In this document: positions 23,315 through 35,099 of the stretch, one piece after another
How the letters are laid out: each line of letters opens with the position of its first letter
Position numbering within the stretch: the stretch's first letter is position 1
Assembly: GCF_008831285.2 (NCBI RefSeq)
Contig: NC_045142.1
Location: 25,805,876 to 25,869,875, forward strand
Direction of reading: 5' to 3'
From: Nymphaea colorata
Lineage: Eukaryota; Streptophyta; Magnoliopsida; Nymphaeales; Nymphaeaceae
Length of the DNA: 64,000 nt
Notes under the pieces: model-generated
Told to the model about the DNA's origin: nothing
What the model saw: only the letters and a program-made list of their open reading frames with translations
The model's database searches: none
Made by a program: the position numbers and the translations under genes

Positions 23315-26300
23315 TTAACATGCACAAATCTGAGCCAAGCTCAGACAATAGTGAGTGAGAGGTTTCGTCAACATGTCTGCCACATTATGTTGCGACTCCA
23401 CCTTTTGTAGTTGAATTTCACCATTTGCCACAAACTCCATGATTTTATGATATCTGACATCTATATGTTTAGTTCTTCCATGATAAATTGGATCTTTAGT
23501 CAAACATATTGCGCTTTGACTGTCACAATGTAATTTGACATTTTCCTGCATAATACCCAGTTCATTGACAAGTCCTCTTAACCAAACTGCTTCTTTAGCA
23601 GTTTTTACTGCGGCAATATACTCTGATTCAGTTGTTGATAAAGCAACAATATCTTGTAATGTATCTTTCCAACTGATTGGGCCTCTACCTAGAGTAAATA
23701 TATACCATGTTGTAGATCTTCTTTTATCTAAGTCACCTGCATAATCTGAATCAACATAGCCAATCAGAGTATCAGAAATATTTATACCTGCCTGAAATAA
23801 TAAACCAACATCTGATGAGCCCTTCAAATATCGCAGAATCCATTTTACTGCCTCCCAATGTCTTTGACCTGGATTTGCCATATATCTGCTAACAACACTT
23901 ACAGCATGAGATAAATCAAGCCTAGTACAGACCATAACATACATAAGACATCCAACTACATTTGCATATGGTATTTTGCTCATAATGCTGCTTTCTTTTT
24001 CAGATTTGGGACAATCTTTCAAAGATAACTTAAAGTGTTAAGCAAGTGGAGTAGAAACTAATTTTGCATTCTTCATATTAAATTTAGCCAACACTTTATT
24101 TACATACTCTTTTTGTGTCAACCATAGTTTCTTTTTCTCTCGATCTCTACGAATTTCCATACCTAGAATTCTTTTGGCTGCCCCGAAATCTTTCATTTCA
24201 AATTCATTTCTAAGTTCATATTTCAACTTAGCAATTTCTAACATGTGTTTGCATGCTATAAGCATGTCATCCACATAGAGCATCAAAATAATAATGGAAT
24301 CATCATTCAAAAAAGAAAGTAAACACAACTGTCGTGGTGCTTGCTTCAAGCCATAGAGAGACCTTTTCAATTTGCACACTAGCTTTTCAGTTTTTTCTTG
24401 AATAAATCCTTCTGGCTGCTGCATATATATTTCTTCTTCTAGGCTACCATGTAAAAAAGCAGTTTTAACATCTAGTTGTTCAAGTTCCAAATCATCAATA
24501 GCTACCATGGCTAACAAAACTCTAATTGAGCAATGTTTCACAACTGGAGAAAAAATTTCTGAAAAATCCACTCCTTTTTTCTGAGCATAGCCCTTGGCTA
24601 CCAGCCTAGCCTTGTACTTTGGTGGTTCTCTTGCACTTGAAGATTCTTTTATTCTAAACACCCACTTGCAGCCAATCACTTTCTTTCTTTCTGGAAGACT
24701 TACCAATTCCTATGTCTGATTCTTTTGAAGAGACTTCATTTCATCTTCCATAGCAACCATCCATTTTTCACTATCCTTGCTTTCTATTGCTTCCTGAAAA
24801 GTCAGTGAGTCAGTAGACATAACTGGAAATGCATATGGTCCTGTATCTTGAAATTTTAAAGGTAATCTAACTTCCCTTCTTTCTCTACCCTTTGTAATAG
24901 AATAAGGTTCTTCAAGTGGTTGTTCTTCTTCCTCACTTTCTTGTGATGGTTCTTCCAAGATTTGGTTGATCTTATCATTACTCCACTCAAGCTGAATTTG
25001 ATTACTTGTCTTTTCAATGTCTTTATCACAATCTTGAATTTTCTTTTTAACGATGATGCTTCATCAAAAACTACATTTTTGCTGATCTCCACTTTCTGTG
25101 TGCGGGGTTCCAAACTTTATACCCTTTCACACCTGATTTGTATCCAAGAAAGATGCATTTCTTTGATTTAGCATCAAGTTTGCTTCTTTCTCCTTCCTGC
25201 AATAACACATAAATAGGACAACCAAATATATGTATGTCAGAGTAATCAACTGGCTTACCATACCATACTTCTTCTGGCACTTTCAGATTTAATGCTGTAG
25301 AAGGAGATCTATTTACTAAAAAACATGCAGTGTTAACAGCTTCTGCCCAAAACTGTTTTGGTAAACCTGCAAACAACCTCATGCAACGAGCCCTCTCAAT
25401 CAAAGTTCTGTTCATTCTCTCTGCCACGCCATTTTGCTGTGGTGTACCTGAAATAGTGAAATGTCGAATAATCCCTTCAACTTTGCAAAACTTTTCAAAC
25501 TGAGAAGACGTATACTCATCACCATTGTCACTTCTTAGCACTTTTAACTTTTTACCTGTTTGTTTTTCCACACTCACTTTCCATTCTTTAAAAGTCTCAA
25601 ATATTTCAGACTTATATTTGAGGAAATATACCTAAACTTTTCGTGAGTAGTCATCAATGAATGTAACAAAAAATCTAGCTCCTCCTTTAGATGTAACTGG
25701 TGCAGGCCCCCATACATCTGAATGGATATATTCAAGAATATCTTTGCTTCTTTTTATAGAGGTTGAGAATTTAACTCTGCACTGTTTTCCAAGAACACAA
25801 CATTCACAGAATTCAAGTTTACATGATTTGATGCCCTTGAGTAGCTTTCTATTATGCAATTCTTGAATCCCTCTTTCACTCATATGGCCTAATCTAGCAT
25901 GCCACAAATATGCAGTATCATCATCAGAAAGGGATGAAGAAGATGAGATGGCGGCAGTCCCTGTTATAGTTTCTCCAATCAACCTGTATAGAGATCCAAT
26001 TTTCTCTCCTTTCATGACAACTAAAGCTCCTCGCTTCACTTTCAATATGCCATTAGCACCACTAAAAGTAAAACCATTAACATCAAGTGTACCAAGAGAA
26101 ATAAGACTTTTTCTTAAATCTGGAACGTGTCTATCTTCTGTTAGAGTTCTAATGACACCATCAAACATTTTTAATTTTATGGTTCCAATTCCAACTGATT
26201 TACATTCTGTATTATTTCCCATCAACACTTTTTCAGTATCACATGATGTATAAGAATCAAACCATGACTTATGAGGACACATATGGTATGAACATCCAGA

Positions 26301-27167
26301 ATCTAAAATTCATACATCTGATTTGAGATTATTACATGAGGAAATGGCCAGCACATCTCCATCGACATCTGATGCTACACTTGCTTCTTCGGCTGCTTTC
26401 TTTTTTTGTTTGTATTTTTCTTTAAGCTTTGGACAATCAACTTTCCAATGACCCTCTTCTTTGCAATACCTGCATCTGTTGTCTCTACCTTTGGACTTGG
26501 ATCGAGATCTGAATTTCTTGCTGAATTTATGCTTTTGACGACTTCTCTCGTGACCATGTTCCTTTACCATTAAATTTTCTCCATGATTTGGCTTATGTCT
26601 GACTTCATTTAAAAGCAAAATAGTCCTGACTTCTTTCAGCTTTAAAGTATCTTTTCCATAAAGAATAGTAGTCACAAGATGATCATACAATTTTGGCATA
26701 GATGAAAGAAGAAGAAGGGCTTGGTCTTCTTCATCTACCTTAACACCAACACTACGAAGTTGAGCAATCAATTTATTGAAAGTATTCAGATGCTCAAGCA
26801 GATTTGTCCCATCAGTCATACGTAAGCTATAGAGCTGTTTTTTCAAATACAACTTATTTGTGAGAGACTTTGACATATACAATTTTTCTAATTTTGCCCA
26901 CAAATCAGTCGTAGTATCTACATCTGCAACATTATACATCACTTCATCGACTAGACAAAGCTGAATTGTACTCATCGCCTTCAAGTCTAACTCATCCCAA
27001 TCAGCATCTTTAATCCCTGATTTCTCTTTTCCAAGCAAGGCTTTATGCAGGTTGTTTTGAACCAAAATGGCTTTTACACGTTTTTGCCACTGACCAAAAT
27101 CAATCTTGCCGTCAAACTTATCCACCTCAAACTTAGTCATTGACATATTTAACGTCACAGTCAACAA
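23315..27167 (-). pseudogene. Copia gag-pol polyprotein gene, broken
   Basis: In order on the minus strand: gag (27167-26313) with a UBN2-type region and a zinc knuckle CRYCKEEGHWKVDC; protease with DSGCSYH; integrase zinc finger (WHARLGH...CEFC) and catalytic core; reverse transcriptase with LYGLKQAP and YVDD; RNase H with DSDYAGD and ending near ADMLTKP. Breaks: stop TGA at 26310-26312 just before the protease motif; TAG at 25632-25634 in integrase; a 1-base loss near 25112; a second frameshift between about 24960 and 25070; TAG at 24707-24709 before the reverse transcriptase; TAA at 24038-24040; and an in-frame loss of part of the reverse transcriptase near 24325. No active product is expected. 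Confidence 0.9.
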
Positions 27168-27201
27168 AACACAACTATCACAAACACAAATCTTGCAACC
27201 T

Positions 27202-27214
27202 GGCTCTGATACCA
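27202..27214 (-). promoter_or_regulatory. Primer-binding site (initiator tRNA-Met)
   Basis: The minus strand reads TGGTATCAGAGCC just inside the 5' LTR, complementary to the 3' end of plant initiator tRNA-Met, the usual Copia primer. Confidence 0.85.
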
Positions 27215-27216
27215 GA

Positions 27217-27882
27217 TGTTAAAAACAAAAGGACCAGATTGCAAGCAAAATACAGAGTAAGATGAAAAACAGCCTCTCTGTAAACAATTATGTGTACGTG
27301 ATCTCAAGAGAGTGAATAGTGAATGAACGGCAGAGAGCAAAACAGAAAACCAATCTCACAGAAGACACCCAAATTACGTGGTTCGGATAGACTGTTTGTC
27401 TTCCTACATCCACGGGGAGAAACTAGCAGGATTCATATTTATGAAGCATCAAAAAATACAGTGAGATCCAAGAAACCATAACATACTAAATCCCCTTACA
27501 AAACAACAATGTCTCTGCGTGACCTTCAGCCCCAAAACTCTCTCGTTGTTTTCTGTATGTATCTCACATAACCCCAAAACTGAAAAATATACCTCTTCTT
27601 CTAGAGACGACACACAGAATAACTGCCCACAAGAGATTTCAGCAAGTAAGAGAGTTGGTCATGGAGTCTCCATGGTGACGACGACACCTTGAGACGCTCC
27701 ACCAAAATCGCAGGCCACTCGTTGAGTTTCTCCACCAAAATAGCATACCACAAAAGAATGGCGTGAGGCAAAAAAGGGGAAAGATGTCGAGCCCTTCCAT
27801 AAAGCAAAATAAGGGTTTTAGAGAAGAAAGACATAAATGCCCACTGTTGACTTACAAATGGCCAAGTCAAAAACTAATAACA
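27217..27882 (-). repeat. Copia 5' LTR
   Basis: 666 bp, same termini as the 3' LTR. It carries the element promoter in an intact copy; I did not locate a TATA box with confidence. Confidence 0.93.
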
Positions 27883-27888
27883 CTTTAA

Positions 27889-28410
27889 ACGGCCCCTTCC
27901 GGATATAGGCTGATAAGGGTCTTGCATTGGCTGAGCTGATTTATTAATAAAAAAGATGAAAGAAAGCTTTATGTTTTTAAGTTTTTTAAATTTAATAGGT
28001 ATTGGCCAAAACACAGCGTACTGTATCATGCCAAAATGCCAAAAAATTTAGAAAAAAAAATCAGAATACTAATTACAACCTTGCCTGAGAGACATTCCTT
28101 GAAGAATTCCTGTTCATCTTGCAGTTTTGCTCCAGGAGATTGCTGATTTACATTTTATGACCTTATTAGTTGAAAAATGGGCAAAGAACCCCCCTAAGGG
28201 TAGGGTCTTTTCAAAGAATTGCTGTTCATATTTCAGTTTTGCTCCCTGAGATTGCTGATTCTGGATCGTGGGTCTTCAAACGAGGTATGAGGCCCATGCC
28301 ATCGCTTGTTCTTGGAGAAACCGCTGTTGCTGCAGTTTCTTTAGATTAGTGGTGGGATCGTGGGTTCACTGGCAGCCTATACTTGACCGAGCTTTTGTTT
28401 CTTTCATTTA
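27889..28410. other. Spacer between the two large transposons
   Basis: No gene. A segment of about 50 bp is imperfectly duplicated (CAGTTTTGCTCC...GAGATTGCTGATT near 28122 and 28235). Confidence 0.4.
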
Positions 28411-30708
28411 GGGGCCGTTTGATGGCCTGGAAAAAAATTTTTGGAAATATATTGCTGGAAATATGAGAAATGGAAAAATGGAATGAGAAAAATTTTTCCG
28501 ATTCCAATTTTGGTGTGTGTGTGATACTCAGAAATATATTTCCAATTCTATATTTCTGAGTTTGATGGTACAGAAATATATTTCCAAAAATTTAATTCTT
28601 AGTTTGATGATATGAGAACATTTGTTCGGATTTACAAATGAAGAACATGCATAAGAAAATAACGACATGAAGACAAATGAATGATCTGCATAAGAAAATG
28701 TATACCATAGAAAATGTGAAGTCACCTTAATCAAAATTTGCATAATCAAACATATAAGAGCAGACCACACAAAACCATCACAATTCAACCTATTTAATTT
28801 GTAAATTAGGCTAAACTTGGTTCCTTCTGGTTTCTTGTTGATTTCTTACTTTTCTTTCATTGCTTTCTTCCTTATACAATTACACAAAAAATCAATATTT
28901 CGATAAATTTCTCTGCTCATTACAACTGCTTGCCTTGAAATGAAAGCAACCTTCATTAAAGTTCGGTCTCAATTCTTAAATATCTAGTTCTTGACAAGTC
29001 AATCTCTATGGAATGACATAATTTGTCATTTTTAGTCATATTTTAACCAAGCTTGTAATCCTAATTGATTCTTTCATCAAGCAACTCAAACATACATGAT
29101 ACAATAAAGTAGTCATAAAGGATAATTTAAGCAACTTAAATTCGATATCAGCATCTAAACTTGAATCTGTTTAGCATGTAACTAAACAAATCAAGGTTAA
29201 GCAAGAGGTCAATTATGTTCATGGATCTCATCTTCTTTGTGTTCAAGATTTCTCTCAATGCTATCAGTTGCACATACATTTTCCTTGAGAGGCCTTTTTT
29301 CCTGCTGAGGTTTTCTATCTGTTTCTACTTCTCCTCCACCTCTGCACCAAGGGCTCGATGCTTTTCTTGAGAGAAGTTGTCAGTGATTGCATTTCCACAA
29401 GCTTGCTCTTCAGCTCAAACTTCTGGTTCCCAAGGGATTCTATTTTGGCTTTCAGGTCCTCGATCTTCACTTTCAGCTCGCTGGACAAATCTTTTTCTCT
29501 CCGACAGAGGTCAAAACAGGTATGATTTCCCAAATGAAGCAAAATCAGACTTTTAAGTGACTGAGATGATGACAAACTAACAACCAAGATACTGATTCGG
29601 TTTGTTCATGGACATAACATCAATGTACTTGAGCAAACCCAAACACGAATGCTGATCAAAGATTCAGAACCACAGTATCTAAAATACCCCATCTAAGAAT
29701 ATTCCCAATTGGAAGGAAAATACAGCTCTAGTCTCTTACACAACAAGACTCCAAGCCATGATATAACAGCAATATAACCACCACCAAGCCAAATCCAGTA
29801 ATCAGAAAATGGACTGTACAACCCATAATACCATAAAAATTATAAATTTCTTCATAAATCATCCCAAAACAAATCACCAAGTTGCATATCAACACGAACG
29901 AGAACCAAAATCTTGGCGCTGGACTTTATTTATAACCAAAACCAATATAACAGGCTTTCAACCATAAAAATCACAGAGGCTTCAAAATCCTCCAAAAAAA
30001 AAAAAACACCGCATTGCCAACGCAAGGGAAAACCAAACTTTAGAAACCTATTGCCAATAGATTACTAAGCTACAAATTTTATTTCACAACAAATTTCCTG
30101 CAAATAGCACAGAGTTAAACCCTCGGTCTGCTTCATTTATGTCAAACAAGTAAAATTTGTCAAATAATAAAACAAGTGGCAAAAGAAGAGCATAACTAGT
30201 GGCAAATAAAGAGAGCAGACATGTAGACTGATCCAGAATATATAGCATCTCAAACATAATGGGACAGAGACGGTGGAGGCTCACCGTTTCAAAGGGGAAA
30301 TAATGGGACAGAGACGGTGGAGGCTCACCATTTCAAAGGGGAAATAATGGGACAGAGACGGTGGAGGCTCACCGGCGGACAGCTGGAGGATCACGGCTGT
30401 CCAACGGAGGAGAGACGGTCTCTGTGACGAGGAGGAGAGAGGGAGAGGGAAGGAGAAAAACGCAGCAGCAGCAGCAGCAGGACGATGCAAAATGTTGACG
30501 AGGAAGAGGCGAGCCCTAACGGGCAAAAAAATATTTCTCGAAAGATATTTCCACCTCTCGCGGTGGAAAAAAATTTCCGGAAAAAAATTTCCGTTTTCAG
30601 GTTTAACGGGCAAAAATATTTTTCCGTGTTTGATGAATCGGAAAAGTTTTAAAATTTTGAAATTTCTTTCTTGCGCTACAGTATTTTTCCGGCCCATCAA
30701 ACTGGCCC
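28411..30708. mobile_element. PIF/Harbinger-like TIR element, non-autonomous
   Basis: 2298 bp. Left terminus GGGGCCGTTTGATGGCCTGG; right terminus, inverted, GGGCCAGTTTGATGGGCC. Both sides carry the 3-bp TTA duplication (28408-28410 and 30709-30711) typical of PIF/Harbinger. No DDE transposase is recognisable. A minus-strand frame at 29315-29587 encodes a coiled-coil-like Lys/Glu/Leu stretch (KDLSSELKVKIEDLKAKIE), which could be a remnant of a Myb/SANT-type partner protein or captured host sequence. Ends contain many GAAATATATTTCC motifs. Also inside: a 44-bp tandem repeat and a (GCA)n run at 30462-30480. Confidence 0.75.
30257..30374. repeat. 44-bp tandem repeat within the Harbinger-like element
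   Basis: The unit beginning AATGGGACAGAGACGGTGGA recurs at 44-bp spacing (GGGACA at 30261, 30305 and 30349), about 2.7 copies with one base difference between the first two. Confidence 0.9.
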
Positions 30709-30711
30709 TTA

Positions 30712-32060
30712 GACTCTGGATCTGATTAGTTTACGGCCCTTTTTTCTCGTTGCAAGGACTGCTGACAGAGAATTAATTTTTTTTGTCCAGAACATTCTTT
30801 TACAAATTTTATTAAAATTTCTACAGATATACTACTGAATGAGCCTATCTGTTCATAAAACCAAGCCTGGATTAGACAACCAGAATCGGCTCAGTTAGTT
30901 TTCTTGACATTCTCGGACCAGGCTCAGTTATGGAGTCTTAATCCAGGGTCAATCTTCGCATACCCCCATAAATGGCGTCGCAGTGCAACAGGGAGCTGGA
31001 TTTGATTTACAAGTCTCTGATCCGAGCTCGAATTAAAACTAAGTTCCACAATTTGTTGTTGAGGAGAAGACATGATTGTATTGTAGAGCAAGATCCAATC
31101 CATATAGTTCTTCTACTTGAGTTCGAAGGTTTACTTGGGTATTCAATGGTGCAGGAGGCCTTGGTGTAAGTACTTTGCTGGTCTCCACTCGGTTCCTGCA
31201 GGCCCAACCGGCAGAGGCCATGGCCAAGGAGAGAAAGAATTCTGGCTCACCGACCCACCTTCTGGGATGCTGTCATTTGTTTCGTGAGGAAAGTTGTAAT
31301 GAAATCAAGTGTTTAGGAATGTCGAGCATTAATTAAGTAACAAGGGTTGAAGTATTTCCTTGACCTTCAGGAACGAGATAGTTTTGAACAAGAAAAAGCA
31401 TATTGCTGACCACTTTCTTGAACTTTACTGAGGCAGGCGATACCTCGGGGAGGAGTCAATCAGGCGAATGTCGCCCCATTCCATGAAGAGTATTTAGAGG
31501 TTAAACAGTTGGCAGGAGTTTCAGAAGATAAACCTCAACTGATATTTATTTCAGGTGAAGTGGTTGACTAACTTACAACATCAACATCATCATCATCATT
31601 ATGAAGTCCAATTCTCAACTTCACCACATCCTTCCAACCTCAGAACTGCATGGCTGCTTTTATTTTTCAGAAAATAACTACACTAGCAAACAACAAAATC
31701 TTCATTCATTTAAAATATTCACAGCCCAAGAAGAGACGACCCCATGTAAGCATGGGAATAATTATGATTATATCATAGACAACCTAACATTGGGATCCCT
31801 GTTAAACTACCGCCTGCAGATACACCTGATAGAATGCCTAAAAGTATATAGATGCTACCCACAAAACTCCGATAGTCCTTATGGTATCTTATGGCTAAGA
31901 TGAACAAAAGGTAGAACTTTACATAAATTGGTCAACAAGGGACTTCCAGTCTTGCCTACAGTATCCAAAGATTATAAGCAGAAAACCGTCTGGATCTCCA
32001 TCCAACAGAGATCATCTTTTTCTTAACAGCATTGAACATTTGAACAGAAACGGAATTTTC
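30712..32060. other. Intergenic region downstream of the FBL3-type gene
   Basis: A 65-residue plus-strand frame at 30972-31169 begins with a good ATG context and ends near GGTGTAAGT, but has no recognisable family and no continuation. The last few hundred bases before 32061 are probably the 3' UTR of the F-box gene. A short (CATCAT)n strip lies near 31580-31600. Confidence 0.4.
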
Positions 32061-35000
32061 TTACAACAGAAGAGGCTTGTTCAACCAGCGAAATTTGCAA
32101 CCCCGGGTCTGAAGCATGTGAATGAGATCAGGAGATAGCAGGTACTTTAGAGCATCCAACATTTTAACCTTCTTCACACTCTCTGATGCTCGCAATGCAA
32201 GTTCAAACCCGTCAAGTGACACACGAGTAAGGTGCAGCATCTTCACGTCTTGCAAGCATTTAAGCTCACTAAATAGCAGATACAAACCCCCATCTGATAT
32301 CCGACAATATGATATATTTACCTGAATGTATGAAGAAAAAAAAATCAGCAACTCGAATTGCACACAGACGTGAAGGGCAAAATATTTACTTCGGTGCAGT
32401 GTTAAGTAGAAAAAACAGCCCAATTTTCAGTATTGCCTCAATTAGGCAAGTTTTAACTTTCTAAGGAACTTGACAAATTGTGAAAGAGATATAAACAGAC
32501 CTGCCTCAGGTTTATGGCATGTCGAGCTAAGGCCCAAATGCCCAAGTCGTTGATAGCATAACATCTTTTGATATCCAACTGTGCCAGCCTGGTACATCCA
32601 CGCGCCATCAGAGCCATGCCCAGGCATGTTACCCTTGTCAGTCCCCTCATTTCCAGCTCCCATAGTTCATCCAAACTGCCAATATGTTTCAATCCCGCAT
32701 CTGTGATTTCTGTACAATAACAGATATTGATTCTTTTGAGGTTCTTGCACCCTGTGACCAATGCTGCTAAACCATCGTCGCCAATGCCTGCACACCTGAC
32801 CACAATGGCAAAGACAACAGTAAGTTTACTCTCCGCAGAGTTTCTTAACCTGCAATTTTACTCGTTAAAAATCACCTATAGAGATCGAGTTCGCGCAGCT
32901 CCTTGCAGTTTGAACCAATATAGGCGATTCCTTCATTAGAAATATTAAGACAGAGGCCTAACTTTATAATCTGCAATTCTGTACATCTAGAAATGTGCTT
33001 GAGTGCTGAATCATCTATGTTACAGTCGGTAAGGTCAAGTTCTTGGAGGAAGGAGCACCCAGTTCCAATTTTCTCTAGACCGTTACCTGTGAACAAACTG
33101 CAGGATTCCATCTTAAGGCACCTGAGTTTTTTACAGGAAGAGGCAATGGCATGGAGAGCAGCGTCAGTGAGTTGGTGGCAGCAAGTAACATCGAGAATTC
33201 TCAACTCATTGCAGTATTTAACGAGACTGTTGATTCCGTCATCTGTCACTCCCAGACATTTGCTCAATCCAATCTCTGTCAGGCTCCGACAGTTCCTGCT
33301 GATTGTTTCAATTGCTGATGGAAACAACACACAGGCATCCAATCTGAGTGTCTTCAGGTTCTTGAACTCAATTATCTTTGCCAACACTGGAACGGTGAGC
33401 TCCTGCATCATCAACCAGCACACACTGTTTCATCACTTCTTGCCTTTAGGACATGTTTCATAAAACCATTATCAAAGATATAGGTACATATATCTCCATA
33501 AGACTATAACAACCAAAGGGGTTCCACTGAGGCCGATAAGCTTGTAAGGTAAGCAGAGGAATGACTGCGACGTCTCCAATCAGCAGACTTCTCAACCATA
33601 TGGTGGACAGTACAACATTCATGCGTATAAGTTCACGAGGAGAAGCCCCAACAACTCATTACAAAAGCAAGCACTAAAACAAAAAACTGGTTTCGATTGC
33701 ACAAATTGGAGAATCAACATATTTCCTTGTTCGGAAAACAAACAACCCCGACCTACGCAGGTCAATGGATCAGAAGCAAAGAACGACAAAAGGATAAAAG
33801 AACAAAGAAACAGAAAAGTAATAGCTCAGGAGCAGAAAGCTTAATATTAATTGGATGATTAACTGAACAACTAATTCTATTTAAAGATTATGCTGCGATC
33901 CGCAACTAAAAGGTCAATTCTCGTTGAGGTCCTTACATCTAGGCAGTAGGCAGCGCCAAGTTCCTGCAATTTCTCATTCCCCTCCAGCAATGACATCATG
34001 CCTGAAGATGAGATGTTTATGCACCTTGATACGTCAACCTTCTGAAATTAGAAAAGAAGAAGAACAACAACAAATCAAACATGTGCTACGATTTTCTTTC
34101 CTCCTCAAAATAAAGAAGCACCAGAAAATTCCCAAAATGCAGGCCAATTAAAAAACAATGTTAAAAGAAGAAACAGTCATTTATCTATCAAATAAGCAGA
34201 ATTACGGAAGCCTTACTTGTTGATATCAAGCTTTTTCGTTTACCTGAATATGAGAGCTACAGCGCTTGAGGCATTCTAGGCCATCATCATCCACCATTCT
34301 GCAACCTACCATGACTAACACCTCCAATTTCTTCATACAAGCAATCGAACTCAGACCCTTATCCGTCACCTTCATAAGAACAACTAGTCAATTTAGTTTC
34401 TCCTGTTTCTTGAACAATGTGAGGAGGACAACTGCTCGAGGAAAAACTGAAAAATCAAAACATAAAATTTCTACCCACCGAAAGATAAGAAATGTCGAGA
34501 AACCTAAGATCCTTGCACTTGGCAGCTAGGAGTTCAATACCCAGATCGGAGATCTCCATACACCATTTGAGATTCAACGAGAGCAATTTGCTGCATCCAA
34601 CTGCAATTCTCACCAGGCCGATGTCGGTGATCTTCAGGCATTTCACCAAGATCACGCTCTTGAGGTTAGGCGCCAGCGATAACGCTGCTGCTTCCGAATC
34701 GCCCAATCTGGAGCAGTAAGAGAGATCGATCTCTTCCAAACTGGGGCACTGCTTGACAAGAAACTCAAGCCCCCTGTGATCGACTCCGGTTGCCCTGCTA
34801 AGATTGACTCGCCTCAGGTGATCACTGCAAACCCATGATAGCATCTCATTCGTCAGACACGAACAGGCAGAGAGATCTAGATGCTCCAAAGAAGGGAAAC
34901 TTTTGATCGATCTGTGCAGTATCTCCGGCCGTAAGATCCTGATCCTTTTTCTTGACAATGCTTCGATCTTCAGAAACTCTTTGCAGACCAACCTCCATGA

Positions 35001-35099
35001 CTTCTTGTCGTCGAATTTCTCGAGAATTTTGAGGAGAAGATCGTCCCACAGGACGGAGAGAACAGTGGGAGGTCCAGAAAAGTGTATCCTCTTGGTCAT
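32061..35099 (-). CDS. FBL3: F-box/LRR-repeat protein, FBL3 type
   Basis: Six exons: 34479-35099, 34244-34369, 33937-34041, 32876-33402, 32501-32795, 32061-32321; all introns GT-AG with consistent phase, giving 644 aa, close to Arabidopsis FBL3 (about 665). An N-terminal F-box (about residues 13-52, VLWDDLLLKILEKF...WRLVCKEFL) would bind SKP1/ASK in an SCF E3 ligase. From about residue 70 to the end are Cys-containing leucine-rich repeats (for example LDLSACSCLTNEML, LSLNLKWCMEISDLGIELL, LRILDVTCCHQLTDAAL, LDLYRCAGIGDDGLAAL) that would form the curved substrate-binding face. The C-terminus (ALRASESVKKVKML, LHMLQTRGC-like) matches the family. Substrate unknown. Neighbouring transposons do not interrupt it. 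Confidence 0.93.

Larger units (their letters stand above)
22558..27882 (-). mobile_element. Ty1/Copia LTR retrotransposon, full length, inactivated
   Basis: 5325 bp on the minus strand. LTRs at 22558-23218 (3') and 27217-27882 (5') end in TG...CA. A 6-bp repeat CTTTAA flanks the element (22552-22557 and 27883-27888). The primer-binding site matches the 3' end of initiator tRNA-Met; the coding order gag-PR-INT-RT-RNaseH defines Copia. The single frame expected is broken at least seven times, so it cannot move by itself. It sits just beyond the truncated copy of the 78-aa gene. Confidence 0.95.

Noticed and set aside
30972-31169. 65-residue plus-strand frame with a good ATG and a GTAAGT near its end
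   Set aside because: Looks like a possible first exon, but no continuing exon or recognisable protein was found.
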